52,515 nt of DNA from JALHTV01 sp049510055 (GTDB lineage: Bacteria > Planctomycetota > Phycisphaerae > SM23-33). The translations under genes were made by a program, and so were the position numbers. Where the stretch lies: the NCBI GenBank assembly GCA_049510055.1, contig JBEKZI010000005.1:1-52515 (forward strand), read 5' to 3'. Shown here piece after piece: positions 8,442 through 16,691 of this stretch (its first letter is position 1; each line of letters starts with the position of its first letter). Below the pieces are notes generated by a model, which searched no databases, was not told the origin of the DNA, and saw only the letters and a program-made list of their open reading frames with translations.

Positions 8442-9307
8442 GACTGTCCCGCCTTTCGCGCGCGGCGGCGCGACACCGTCAGAGCGATCGTGTTGAGGAT
8501 CATGATGATCGCGAACAGCGTCACGCCCGTGGCGAACAGGGCGCGGCGGTGTTCACCCGCCGCGTAGCCCATCTCCAGGGCGATGTTGCTGGTCAGCGTC
8601 CGCACGGGGGCCAGGATGCTGTGGGGCAGGTCCAGCGTGTTGCCGGCCACCATGATGACGGCCATGGTCTCCCCCACCGCCCGGCCCATGCCCAGGATCA
8701 TGGCCGCCACGATGCCGCTGCGTGCGGCCTTGAGCATCACCCGGTGCGTGGTCTGCCATTCCGTCGCGCCCAGCGCGATGGCGCCTTCGCGGTACGACCG
8801 CGGCACCGCCCGCAGCGCGTCCACGCTGATGCTGGTCACCGTCGGCAGGATCATCACCCCCAGCACCACGGAGGCCGCCAGGACCGACAATCCCGGCCCG
8901 CCCAGGTACCGCGAGATGGCCGGCACCAGAATCACCACGCCGATGAAGCCGTACACCACCGACGGAATCCCCGCCAGCAGCTCGATGCACGGCTTGAGAA
9001 TGGACACCACCTTCGGCGGGCAGAACTGCGTCAGCAGGATCGCGCACGCCAGGCTCAGCGTGCCGCCGATGACCATCGCCCCGGCCGTCACGGCCAGCGA
9101 GCCCACGATCATCGGGAAGATTCCGAACCGCCCTTCCTGGGGGTACCAGTCGCTGGACAGCAGAAACTTGCCCACCCCCACCTTCATCATGATGGGCAGC
9201 CCTTCGCGGAAGATGAAGGCGGCGATCATCGCCAGGCTGGCGATGGCGGACATGGCCACGGCCAGCAGGATCAGGCTGATGCATTTGTCTTTGGCGGCTT
9301 GCCTCAT
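8438..9307 (-). CDS. pstC: phosphate ABC transporter permease PstC
   Basis: 289-residue inner-membrane permease with about six transmembrane helices. The cytoplasmic coupling loop is seen as YREGAIALGATEWQTTH (about 193-209), and SSDWYPQEGRFGIFPMIVG (about 51-69) is a hallmark of PstC. Together with PstA it makes the phosphate pore. It overlaps pstS by 4 bases and pstA by 4 bases. Confidence 0.96.
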   Translation of the reverse strand: MRQAAKDKCISLILLAVAMSAIASLAMIAAFIFREGLPIMMKVGVGKFLLSSDWYPQEGRFGIFPMIVGSLAVTAGAMVIGGTLSLACAILLTQFCPPKVVSILKPCIELLAGIPSVVYGFIGVVILVPAISRYLGGPGLSVLAASVVLGVMILPTVTSISVDALRAVPRSYREGAIALGATEWQTTHRVMLKAARSGIVAAMILGMGRAVGETMAVIMVAGNTLDLPHSILAPVRTLTSNIALEMGYAAGEHRRALFATGVTLFAIIMILNTIALTVSRRRARKAGQS

Positions 9308-10188
9308 CGGACGCCGACGAGTCCTTCCTTTTCCAGCACGTGCTGGCCTTCCGGCGTCAGCACGTAATCGATGAAGTCTTGGGCGGCCGGGCGGACCGTG
9401 CCGCGCACGACGAACAGGAACGGCCGCATGAGGGGATACTGCTTGCTCCGGACCGCCTCGGCGGTGGGATGGACGCCGTCCACCGTGATGATCTTCAGTT
9501 CGTCATGCACGAGGCCCAGCGACATGTAGCCGATGGCCCGGCGATTGTGCTTGACCAGTTCCTTGACGGCGCCGTTGGACTCCTGCGTCATGGCCTTGCG
9601 GGAGATGCGGACGACGGGCGGCGGGGCGGCCGCCGGGGCCGAGGCGGTCGAGGGCTGGGACGCGGCCGCGGCGGGAGGGGCGACCTTGGCCTCCATCACC
9701 AGCTTCATGAACGCCTCGCGCGTGCCGGACCCTTCCTCGCGGGTGATCAGGTCGATGGGCTCGTCGGCTCCGCCGACTTCGCTCCAACGCGCCACCTCGC
9801 CGGAGAAGATCGCCCGAACCTGGTCGCGCGTCAGGGCGGTGACGGGGTTGGACTTGTTCACGACAACCGCCAGGCCGTCCAGGGCGATGGGTATGCCCCG
9901 CAACTTGGCCGCCTCCGGGGGATTCAGCGACCGCGAGCACATGCCGATGTCGGCGATGCCCTCCAGGATCGCCTGGATCCCGGCCGTGGAACCGCCGCCC
10001 TGGACGTCGATGCTGAGATTGGGGTCCTTGTGCTGGAATTCCTCGGCCAGCATCTCGGCAAAGGGCTCGACGGACGTGGAACCGATGCAGACGACCGGCT
10101 TGCCCCGGTGTCCTCCCCATCCGGCGCCGATAGAGACGAACACGACGGCTGCGGCCAAGGCAAGGAACGCGGCGATAATCCATTTCAT
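9304..10188 (-). CDS. pstS: phosphate-binding protein PstS
   Basis: 294-residue periplasmic substrate-binding protein, exported by an N-terminal hydrophobic segment (MKWIIAAFLALAAAVVFVS). Phosphate-site motifs are visible: IGSTSVEPF, GGGSTAGI and EEGSGTRE. An Ala/Pro/Ser-rich insert (about residues 163-190, PAAAASQPSTASAPAAAPPP) sits inside the domain between the GSGTRE helix and NGAVKE, where most PstS have a short loop. ATG 10188 is chosen from the signal sequence; GTG 10206, close to a GGGGAG run, is an alternative. It is the first gene of the operon. I saw no PHO-box-like direct repeat upstream. Confidence 0.93.
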   Translation of the reverse strand: MKWIIAAFLALAAAVVFVSIGAGWGGHRGKPVVCIGSTSVEPFAEMLAEEFQHKDPNLSIDVQGGGSTAGIQAILEGIADIGMCSRSLNPPEAAKLRGIPIALDGLAVVVNKSNPVTALTRDQVRAIFSGEVARWSEVGGADEPIDLITREEGSGTREAFMKLVMEAKVAPPAAAASQPSTASAPAAAPPPVVRISRKAMTQESNGAVKELVKHNRRAIGYMSLGLVHDELKIITVDGVHPTAEAVRSKQYPLMRPFLFVVRGTVRPAAQDFIDYVLTPEGQHVLEKEGLVGVR

Positions 10189-10315
10189 CGCCAAATGGTC
10201 TACCACAAACTCCCCCCCGGAGGGAAGTACCACCCTGCCCGGGTGAGCCCGCTTTTCCGCCGGTCCGCCGCCCTAGCGAATCCCGCGGCCGCCGGCGGCT
10301 TTCAGGCCCAGGCCC

Positions 10316-11458
10316 TTAGCCCAAAAACTCCTTAATCTTTCCGGCGACGTACTGAATCTGCTCGTCGGTCAACTCGGAGTAGATCGGAAGCGCCAGCGTC
10401 TCGGCGGCGGCCTTTTCCGATTCCGGGAAATCGCCGGGTTTGTAGCCCAGCGCCGCGAAGCACTCCTGCTGGTGCAACGAGAGGGGATAGTAAATCTCCG
10501 TGCCGATCCCCTGGTCCTGGAGGAAGGCCTTGAGCTCGTTGCGCCGCGGCACACGGATGACGTATTGATTGTAGATGGACTTACAGTGGCTGCGGATGAC
10601 CGGCGTCTTGACCGCGCCGAAGCCGGTGAACAGCCGGTCGTACTTGGCGGCGTTCTCGCGCCGCTGCTGCGACCAGCGGTCCAGGTGCTTCAGCTTCACC
10701 AGCAGCACGGCCGCCTGGAGGGTGTCCAGGCGGAAGTTCCCGCCGACCCACTTGTGATAATACTTGGGCTTGGCGGCGTGATTTCGGCCCTGGGCAAGCC
10801 GGTCGGCCAGCTCGACGTCCTGCGTGACGATCATCCCGCCGTCGCCCAGGCAGCCGAGGTTCTTGGAGGGGAAGAAGCTCAGGCACCCGACCGTCCCGAT
10901 GGACCCGGCCTTGCGACCCTTGTATTCCGAACCGATGGACTGGGCCGCGTCCTCGATGACGTGCAGCTTGTATTTTTTGGCGACGGCCTCAATCGCGTCC
11001 ATCTCGGCCATCTGCCCGTACAGGTGCACGGGCATAATCGCCCGGGTCCGCTCGGTGACGGTGGCCTCGATTTTGGCCGGGTCGATGTTGAACGTCTGGG
11101 GGTCGATGTCCACGAAAACCGGCCTGGCGCCGGCCCGCCAGATGGTTCCAGCCGTGGCGAAGAACGTGTAGGGGGTCGTGATGACCTCGTCGACCTTTTC
11201 GTCCTCACCGTCCTTGCCGCCAAGCGGCGAAGGCCGCCCGATGCCCAGGGTCATCAGGGCGCACAGCAGCGCGTCGGTGCCGCTGGCGACGCCCACGGCG
11301 GCGGCGCAGCCGCAGTAGCTCGCCACGGCGCCTTCCAACTCCTTGACCGCCGGCCCGTTGATAAATTGGCAGGAATCCAGGACGCCCTCCACCGCCTTCA
11401 GCACGTCCCGGCGAATGTCGGCGTATTGCGGCTTCAGGTCCAGCAATGGTACTTTCAT
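10316..11458 (-). CDS. DegT/DnrJ/EryC1/StrS-family PLP aminotransferase
   Basis: 380-residue PLP enzyme that transfers an amino group to a keto-sugar nucleotide, used for amino sugars in surface polysaccharides or secondary metabolites. Family hallmarks are the start VPLLDLKPQY, GVASGTDAL near 73, DAAQSIGSEYKG and the PLP-lysine region FFPSKNLGCLGDGGM (Lys about 186). ATG 11458 is chosen because it follows GGAAGGA at 6 bases; the longer frame upstream runs into an octamer repeat array. That array (11466-11505) overlaps the Shine-Dalgarno region. The gene stands alone between the pst operon and the metal-binding protein. Confidence 0.93.
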   Translation of the reverse strand: MKVPLLDLKPQYADIRRDVLKAVEGVLDSCQFINGPAVKELEGAVASYCGCAAAVGVASGTDALLCALMTLGIGRPSPLGGKDGEDEKVDEVITTPYTFFATAGTIWRAGARPVFVDIDPQTFNIDPAKIEATVTERTRAIMPVHLYGQMAEMDAIEAVAKKYKLHVIEDAAQSIGSEYKGRKAGSIGTVGCLSFFPSKNLGCLGDGGMIVTQDVELADRLAQGRNHAAKPKYYHKWVGGNFRLDTLQAAVLLVKLKHLDRWSQQRRENAAKYDRLFTGFGAVKTPVIRSHCKSIYNQYVIRVPRRNELKAFLQDQGIGTEIYYPLSLHQQECFAALGYKPGDFPESEKAAAETLALPIYSELTDEQIQYVAGKIKEFLG

Positions 11459-11465
11459 GTCAATC

Positions 11466-11505
11466 CTTCCGTGCTTCCGTGCTTTTGTGCTCTTGCGCTT
11501 TTTCG
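11466..11505. repeat. five degenerate 8-nt repeats
   Basis: Five consecutive octamers: CTTCCGTG, CTTCCGTG, CTTTTGTG, CTCTTGCG, CTTTTTCG. The last merges into a hairpin GCTTTTT-CGC-AAAAAGC (11497-11513). Read on the minus strand, the first unit together with the bases just left of it contributes the GGAAGG used as Shine-Dalgarno by the aminotransferase gene. Confidence 0.75.
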
Positions 11506-11679
11506 CAAAAAGCCGCGGCCGCCGTCGGTGTCCGGGCGGTCGGTGAGGGATGCACATCCTCCCCCGCGGCCCCTTCGCCGTCCGTGGATATCATCCACGT
11601 TTTCCATGCCGGGTGGATTATAAAGCCGCCCCACCGCCTTGGCAATAAAACGCCGCGGCGCCGTCCCCTTCCCAGACAA

Positions 11680-11720
11680 GGGCCTGACGGTTCGCTCGCG
11701 CGATCGACGCCGTCAGGCCC
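11680..11720 (-). terminator. hairpin downstream of the metal-binding protein gene
   Basis: Perfect 11-bp inverted repeat GGGCCTGACGG (11680-11690) / CCGTCAGGCCC (11710-11720) with a 19-base loop, starting about 45 bases after the stop at 11765. There is no U tract on the minus strand, so this may be a processing or attenuating hairpin rather than a classical terminator. Confidence 0.4.
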
Positions 11721-11764
11721 GGTCTAAATGTTACTGTCGATTTGAGTTCACGCGATCTTAGTCG

Positions 11765-12463
11765 CTATTGGGACTCGCCTTTCTCTTGTTTCTCCGTCTC
11801 GGCGGCCTCGGCCTTCTCGTGCGAGGCCTTCATCGCGGCATCAAGCTTGGCCTGCTTGTCCTCATCGCTGAGCTTGTCCCAGGCGGAAGGACAATTCGGG
11901 CAGCAGAAGCCGATCTTCTTGCCGTGGAATTCGCGTATCCGGTTGTCCGACACGTCGTACGGATTGATCTTCTTACCCGATATCGGGCAGACGGAATTGA
12001 TGACCGTCGGCTCCTTCCCCATCATCATCTTGCCGCACATGGGGCACTTGGCGCCGTGTTCCCAGCGGCTCTCGCCCCCGCACGTCTTCATGCATCGACA
12101 ACAGGCGCCCATGTGGTGCCGCATCTCGCCGTGCATTTCCTTGTGGGCGGCTTCCAGAGCTTTGAGGGCCTCGTCGATCGCCGAGAGGGTCTGCGTGGCC
12201 TTTTCTTCCTCGGCGGCCTTCTTGGCCTCTTCCAGCGCCTCCTTGACCTTGGCCATCTGATGCATGTGCTTTATGCACATCCCGCACATCTGGTCTTCCG
12301 TCTTGGCTTGTTCCGTGGCTTCACTCTTCTCCGCCGTGGCTTGTTCCGGCGCCGCAGGAGGCGTCGACGGCTTGGCCATGCCGATCCCCTGCGTCACCAG
12401 CATTGCGATAGCTAGGAAAATCGCCAGTCCAGATAACAAACAGAGGTTTCGCGTTTTGTTCAT
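11765..12463 (-). CDS. exported Cys/His-rich metal-binding protein with YHS-like C-terminal domain
   Basis: 232-residue protein with an N-terminal hydrophobic segment (about 5-28) for export or anchoring. An Ala/Pro/Thr linker is followed by MCGMCIKHMHQM, a charged coiled coil (about 70-112), CCRCMKTC, CPMCGKMMMG, CPISGKKI and FCCPNC. The C-terminal unit (CPISGKKINPYDVSD...HGKKIGFCCPNCPSAW) resembles YHS/TRASH-type metal-binding domains that handle copper or other soft metals. ATG 12463 follows AAAGGA. It lies downstream of phosphoketolase on the same strand with a 193-base gap. Metal identity and role (storage, sensing or insertion) are not readable from the sequence. Confidence 0.8.
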   Translation of the reverse strand: MNKTRNLCLLSGLAIFLAIAMLVTQGIGMAKPSTPPAAPEQATAEKSEATEQAKTEDQMCGMCIKHMHQMAKVKEALEEAKKAAEEEKATQTLSAIDEALKALEAAHKEMHGEMRHHMGACCRCMKTCGGESRWEHGAKCPMCGKMMMGKEPTVINSVCPISGKKINPYDVSDNRIREFHGKKIGFCCPNCPSAWDKLSDEDKQAKLDAAMKASHEKAEAAETEKQEKGESQ

Positions 12464-12656
12464 GATGGGTCCTTTCGTTCTTGCATGTACCCGGATCGAG
12501 GTTCTCAGGGATTCCTTGCCGATTCCCGTTTGTTTTCAAGCCGCATCCCCGCCTCGGGGACTCCGCGCAGCCTTAGTTCATTCTAGGCCGCCTCATGAGG
12601 ATTCTACGCGGACGCCGGCTGGATAGTGCACTCAATCGCACGATCGTCGGTGTGCG

Positions 12657-15104
12657 TCAACGGCCTTTTTGCCGAGGCCGAGTCCCAAGCCGATGGCGCA
12701 CGTTGGCTTTTGCGCTGCCGGGCGGCTTGAGGCGTGTGCTTCCCCCGTACGGCCATCGCCAATGGCGGATTTCCGGCATGTCCTGGCCGTACTTGCAGAT
12801 GTATTGCTTGTGGTCGATCAACTGGTCGCGGAGATATTGCTTGAGGTGCGCGGCCCGGCTGCCGAGCTGCGGCACGCGGTCCACGACGTCCCCGGCCAGG
12901 TGAAAGCGGTCCAGGTCGTTGAGCACCACCATGTCGAACGGCGTGGTCGTGGTGCCCTCTTCCTTGTAGCCGCGGACATGGAGATGCTTGTGATTGGTCC
13001 GCCGATAGCACAGCCGGTGGATCAGCCAGGGGTAGCCGTGGAAGGCGAAGATGATGGGCTTGTTTCGCGTGAACAGGGCGTCGAAGTCCCACTCACTCAG
13101 CCCGTGTGGATGCTCGCTGTGAGGTTCGAGCGTCATCAGGTCCACCACGTTGATGACGCGGATCTTGAGCTGCGGCACGTACCGGCGGAGCAGGTCCACC
13201 GCGGCCAGGGTTTCCAGCGTGGGCACGTCGCCGCAGCAGGCCATGACCACGTCCGGCTCGCCGCCGCGGTCGTTGCTGGCCCACTCCCAGATGCCGATGC
13301 CCGCGGTGCAGTGCTTGACGGCCTGGTCCATCGTCAGCCATTGCGGGGACGGTTGCTTGCCCGCCACGATGACGTTGACGTAATTGCGGCTCCGCAGGCA
13401 ATGGTCGGTGACCGACAGCAGCGTGTTGGCGTCCGGCGGCAGATACACGCGGACGATCTCGGCCTTTTTGTTCACGACGTGGTCGATGAAGCCGGGGTCC
13501 TGATGGCTGAAGCCGTTATGGTCCTGCCGCCAAACGTGCGACGTCAGCAGGATGTTGAGCGAGGCGATCGATCGCCGCCAGGGAATTTCCCGGCAGACTT
13601 TCAGCCACTTGGCGTGCTGGTTGAACATGCTGTCGACGATGTGGATGAACGCCTCGTAGCAGGAGAAAAAGCCGTGCCGCCCCGTCAGCAGGTAGCCCTC
13701 CAGCCAGCCCTGGCAGAGGTGCTCGCTGAGGACCTCCATCACGCGGCCCTGGGGCGCGACGTGATCGTCGCTGCGGAGCACCTGGGCCGTCGAGACGCGG
13801 TCGGTGACCTCAAAGACGGCCGTCCAGCGGTTGGAGGCGGTCTCGTCGGGGCTGAAGATGCGGAAGTTCCGCGGGGCCTGGTTGAGCGTCAGTAGGTCGC
13901 GGACGAACTGCCCCTGGATGCGCGTGGCCTCGGCGTCGACGCCGCCGGGGCGAGGAACTGTCACGGCGTAGTCGTGGAAGTCCGGCAGCTTCAGGTCGCG
14001 CAGCAGCAGGCCGCCGTTGGCGTGCGGGTTGGCGCCCATGCGGCGCGAGCCCTTCGGCGCCAGCTCGGCCAGCTCCGGCCGCAGGCGGCCGGTCTTGTCG
14101 AAGAGCTCCCCCGGACGGTAACTCTTCATCCACCGCTCCAGCATTTTCAGATGGTCGGGGCGGTCGGCCGGCTCGGACAGCGGCACCTGATGCGCGCGGA
14201 ACGTGCCCTCGACCTGCAAGCCGTCCACCTTTTTGGGGCCGGTCCAGCCCTTGGGCGTGCGGAGGATGATCATCGGCCACCGCGACCGCGTGCGGAAGCC
14301 GCCCCGCCGCGCCTGGGACTGGATGCGCCGAATCTCGCCGATTACCTCGTCCATCGTCGCGGCCATGAGCTTGTGCATGGCCATCGGCTCGTGGCCTTCG
14401 ACGAATCGCGGGGCGTAACCGTAGCCGCAAAAAAGCTCCTCCAGCTCCTGGCGCGGTATGCGGGCCAGGACCGTCGGCCCGGCGATCTTGTAGCCGTTCA
14501 GGTGCAGGATCGGTAGCACGGCCCCGTCGCAGGCGGGGTTGAGGAACTTGTTGGAGTGCCAGCTCGTGGCCAGGGGACCCGTTTCAGCCTCGCCGTCGCC
14601 CACGACGCAGCAGGCCAGCAGGTCGGGATTGTCGAAGACGGCCCCGAAGGCATGGGCCAGCGAGTAGCCCAGCTCCCCGCCCTCGTGGATGGAACCGGGC
14701 GTCTCGGGGGCAACGTGGCTGGGAATGCCGCCGGGAAAGGAAAATTGCCTGAACAGGCGTTTCATCCCGGCGGCGTCCTGGGAGACGTTGGGGTACACCT
14801 CGCTGTAGGTGCCCTCCAGGTACGTATTGGCGACCAGGGCCGGACCGCCGTGGCCGGGCCCCGTCACGAAGATGACGTTCAGGTCGTGCTGGCGGATGGC
14901 CCGGTTCATGTGAACGTAGATAAAGTTCAATCCCGGCGTCGTGCCCCAATGCCCCAGCAGCCGCGGCTTGATGTGCGACAACCGCAGCGGCTGCTTCAGC
15001 AGCGGATTGTCCAGCAGATAGATTTGCCCGACGGACAGATAGTTCGCCGCCCGCCAATAGGCGTCCATTTTCTTGAGGAGCTGGGGGGATAGTGTCTTGC
15101 TCAT
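12657..15104 (-). CDS. xfp: phosphoketolase (XFP)
   Basis: 815-residue TPP enzyme, the usual family length. It cleaves xylulose-5-phosphate and/or fructose-6-phosphate with phosphate to acetyl phosphate plus a triose or tetrose phosphate. Phosphoketolase motifs are clear: GHWGTTPGLNF (51-61), GPGHGGP (82-88), TPP-binding GDGEAETG (169-176) and SWHSNKFLNP (181-190). The ATG at 15104 has only a weak CAGG upstream. The two genes upstream encode glycogen-binding domains, which suggests a link between glycogen breakdown and acetyl-phosphate production when respiration is limited. The last 20 or so residues are a basic tail. Confidence 0.96.
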   Translation of the reverse strand: MSKTLSPQLLKKMDAYWRAANYLSVGQIYLLDNPLLKQPLRLSHIKPRLLGHWGTTPGLNFIYVHMNRAIRQHDLNVIFVTGPGHGGPALVANTYLEGTYSEVYPNVSQDAAGMKRLFRQFSFPGGIPSHVAPETPGSIHEGGELGYSLAHAFGAVFDNPDLLACCVVGDGEAETGPLATSWHSNKFLNPACDGAVLPILHLNGYKIAGPTVLARIPRQELEELFCGYGYAPRFVEGHEPMAMHKLMAATMDEVIGEIRRIQSQARRGGFRTRSRWPMIILRTPKGWTGPKKVDGLQVEGTFRAHQVPLSEPADRPDHLKMLERWMKSYRPGELFDKTGRLRPELAELAPKGSRRMGANPHANGGLLLRDLKLPDFHDYAVTVPRPGGVDAEATRIQGQFVRDLLTLNQAPRNFRIFSPDETASNRWTAVFEVTDRVSTAQVLRSDDHVAPQGRVMEVLSEHLCQGWLEGYLLTGRHGFFSCYEAFIHIVDSMFNQHAKWLKVCREIPWRRSIASLNILLTSHVWRQDHNGFSHQDPGFIDHVVNKKAEIVRVYLPPDANTLLSVTDHCLRSRNYVNVIVAGKQPSPQWLTMDQAVKHCTAGIGIWEWASNDRGGEPDVVMACCGDVPTLETLAAVDLLRRYVPQLKIRVINVVDLMTLEPHSEHPHGLSEWDFDALFTRNKPIIFAFHGYPWLIHRLCYRRTNHKHLHVRGYKEEGTTTTPFDMVVLNDLDRFHLAGDVVDRVPQLGSRAAHLKQYLRDQLIDHKQYICKYGQDMPEIRHWRWPYGGSTRLKPPGSAKANVRHRLGTRPRQKGR

Positions 15105-15196
15105 GGGGCCTGTTCAGTCGTTCCTAGGGGTTCCCGTGCGGCCCAGGGTGGCTGGGCGCCTTTTTCCGGCAGAGGAGGACACGCGGCGCCTCTGGG

Positions 15197-15487
15197 CTAT
15201 CCTACATATCGGGAATCCGGAGCGATCCGCAACAGGCTTCGAAGGCCGACGGGGCCGGCTTCCACGCCGAAGGAGGCGTAGTCCACGTACCACTGTCCGT
15301 CCGCCACGTAACCGAACTGATAGCAGCCGTCCGGCAGGCGGAGTTTGGCCTCCCAATAGCCGTCGGCGCTGCGGCTCATGAGAAGCTGATCGGTCCGCCA
15401 GTCGTTGAAGTCGCCGGATAGGAACACCCGGGTAGCAGAAGGTCTAAAAAAGCGGAAACGGGCGATACCCTCTCGAACGATGACCAT
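15197..15487 (-). CDS. stand-alone glycogen-binding (CBM48/isoamylase early-set) protein
   Basis: 96-residue protein consisting of one beta-sandwich of the CBM48/AMPK-beta type. Signature residues are FLSGDFNDW (about 23-31), the central DGYWEAKLRL and CYQFGYVADGQWYVD near 56-70, with Trp and Tyr residues expected to stack on alpha-glucan. There is no catalytic domain. It starts 3 bases after the stop of a similar gene, so the pair is a tandem duplication or diverged pair. It lies 92 bases upstream of phosphoketolase. Confidence 0.82.
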   Translation of the reverse strand: MVIVREGIARFRFFRPSATRVFLSGDFNDWRTDQLLMSRSADGYWEAKLRLPDGCYQFGYVADGQWYVDYASFGVEAGPVGLRSLLRIAPDSRYVG

Positions 15488-15490
15488 GGC

Positions 15491-15808
15491 TCACCTCCCT
15501 GCGCCCTTCGGCAGTGCCGGCGCGGGGGAACTGGCGGCATAGAATCCCAGCGAGTTCATCGTGCCGATCGAGCTGATGGCCCACTGGCTATGATCCGGAT
15601 CGGGCACCCAGTTGCCGTCGACGACGAACTTGTACTCGAAGGCGCGGGGAGCCCTCGAAATAACCCGCACGAAGGTGCCATCCTGTTGCCTCTGCATGGG
15701 CAGCCGTTGCCACCCGTTGAAATTGCCGGCGACGGAAACTTCTCGTGCCTCGCTTTGCGGTTTGAAGACGAACTTGATCGTTCCCTTTTGCTGTCCATTG
15801 CTATACAT
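15491..15808 (-). CDS. stand-alone glycogen-binding (CBM48/AMPK-beta-like) protein
   Basis: 105-residue protein with one early-set beta-sandwich: VSVAGNFNGWQ (about 24-34), DGTFVRVI and FEYKFVVDGNWVPDPD (about 57-72) match the AMPK-beta glycogen-binding signature. A short C-terminal tail rich in Ala and Pro follows. AAAGGA lies 9 bases before the ATG at 15808. It is the first gene of the CBM-CBM-phosphoketolase set; a TAAGGG-TTTT-CCCTAG box lies about 115 bases upstream. It probably recruits another protein to glycogen or senses glycogen, but it has no partner domain of its own. Confidence 0.83.
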   Translation of the reverse strand: MYSNGQQKGTIKFVFKPQSEAREVSVAGNFNGWQRLPMQRQQDGTFVRVISRAPRAFEYKFVVDGNWVPDPDHSQWAISSIGTMNSLGFYAASSPAPALPKGAGR

Positions 15809-15924
15809 GGCCGTCCATCCTTTTCACCCTCCATGCATGATGCCCCGATGGAACTTTTACACGTTATGCGGCCAAGTACAATCGAGGGGCGCCCCGTTTT
15901 TGAGGGCGAGAATCTCCGCTAGCC

Positions 15925-15941
15925 CTAAGGGTTTTCCCTAG
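15925..15941. promoter_or_regulatory. candidate operator CTAAGGG-TTTT-CCCTAG
   Basis: An inverted repeat AGGG-N4-CCCT flanked by TA pairs lies between the NarL-type regulator gene and the first glycogen-binding gene. Similar TAGGG/CCCTA sequences occur at 21029-21043, upstream of the kinase operon, and partly at 15125-15135, just before phosphoketolase. Spacing differs between copies, so this is a candidate only. Confidence 0.4.
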
Positions 15942-15998
15942 ACGCCGCTTTTTGATGGCGCGTTACTTCAGTGAAGGAAAGCCTTTGCGCCAAGCGGC

Positions 15999-16691
15999 TC
16001 AGGCGATGTTTCCCGATGAGTGCTGGACCCACTCGATGGCGTGTTTCAGCAGTTGGGAGGCATTATCCAGTTTTAGCTTCCGTTTGATGTGTTCCCGGTA
16101 CGATTCCACCGTCTTGGGGCTGACGTGCAGTTGGGAGGCGATGGTTCGCGTGGGCAGGCCCTGGCCGATGAGCTCGAAGATTTCCAGCTCGCGGTCGGTG
16201 AGGCTTTTGACCGACGGCGTGGCGGCCGGGCCGTCGCTTCCGACCAGCAGGCCAATCATCTTGGAAGCCATCCGCTCGCTGAGGAAAATCTGCCCCTGGA
16301 GGATCTTTCGGATCCCTTCGATGACGGCCTTGCCGCCTTCTTCCTTGGTGATGTAGCCCCTGGCCCCGGCCCGCAGCACTCTCTCGGCGTAGAAGGACTC
16401 ATCCCGCATCGAGTACACCAGCGTCAGCACGCCGGGATGGCGGAGCCGGACGTCCTTGATCAGGTCCAACCCCGTGCTCTCCTTCAGCGTCAGGTCCACG
16501 ATGATCACGTCCGGGGGCGTCTGGTCGATGAGGCGCAGGGCCCCGGCGACGTCGTCGCTCTCGCCGCAGACGGCCATGTCCGGCTGCTGGGCGATCAGCA
16601 TGCCGAGCCCCTGGCGAACGATCGGATGGTCGTCCACCAGCAGGATGCGGGTTTTCTTGGCGGTGACCGGTTTGACGGTTTTTGCAATCAT
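15999..16691 (-). CDS. NarL/FixJ-family response regulator
   Basis: 230-residue DNA-binding response regulator. The receiver (about 14-130) has acidic residues D20/D21, phospho-acceptor Asp66 in IIVDLTL and the conserved Lys in YITKEEGG. A LuxR-type helix-turn-helix follows (about 165-225, LTDRELEIFELIGQGL...IASQLHVSPKTVESYREHIKRKL). The start overlaps the receiver-kinase gene by 4 bases, making that kinase the obvious partner. By analogy with NarL, NreC and DosR families it may control the phosphoketolase and glycogen-binding genes immediately downstream. Confidence 0.95.
   Translation of the reverse strand: MIAKTVKPVTAKKTRILLVDDHPIVRQGLGMLIAQQPDMAVCGESDDVAGALRLIDQTPPDVIIVDLTLKESTGLDLIKDVRLRHPGVLTLVYSMRDESFYAERVLRAGARGYITKEEGGKAVIEGIRKILQGQIFLSERMASKMIGLLVGSDGPAATPSVKSLTDRELEIFELIGQGLPTRTIASQLHVSPKTVESYREHIKRKLKLDNASQLLKHAIEWVQHSSGNIA

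Noticed and set aside
10189..10315. PHO box upstream of pstS
   Set aside because: No pair of CTGTCAT-like direct repeats is present in the gap.
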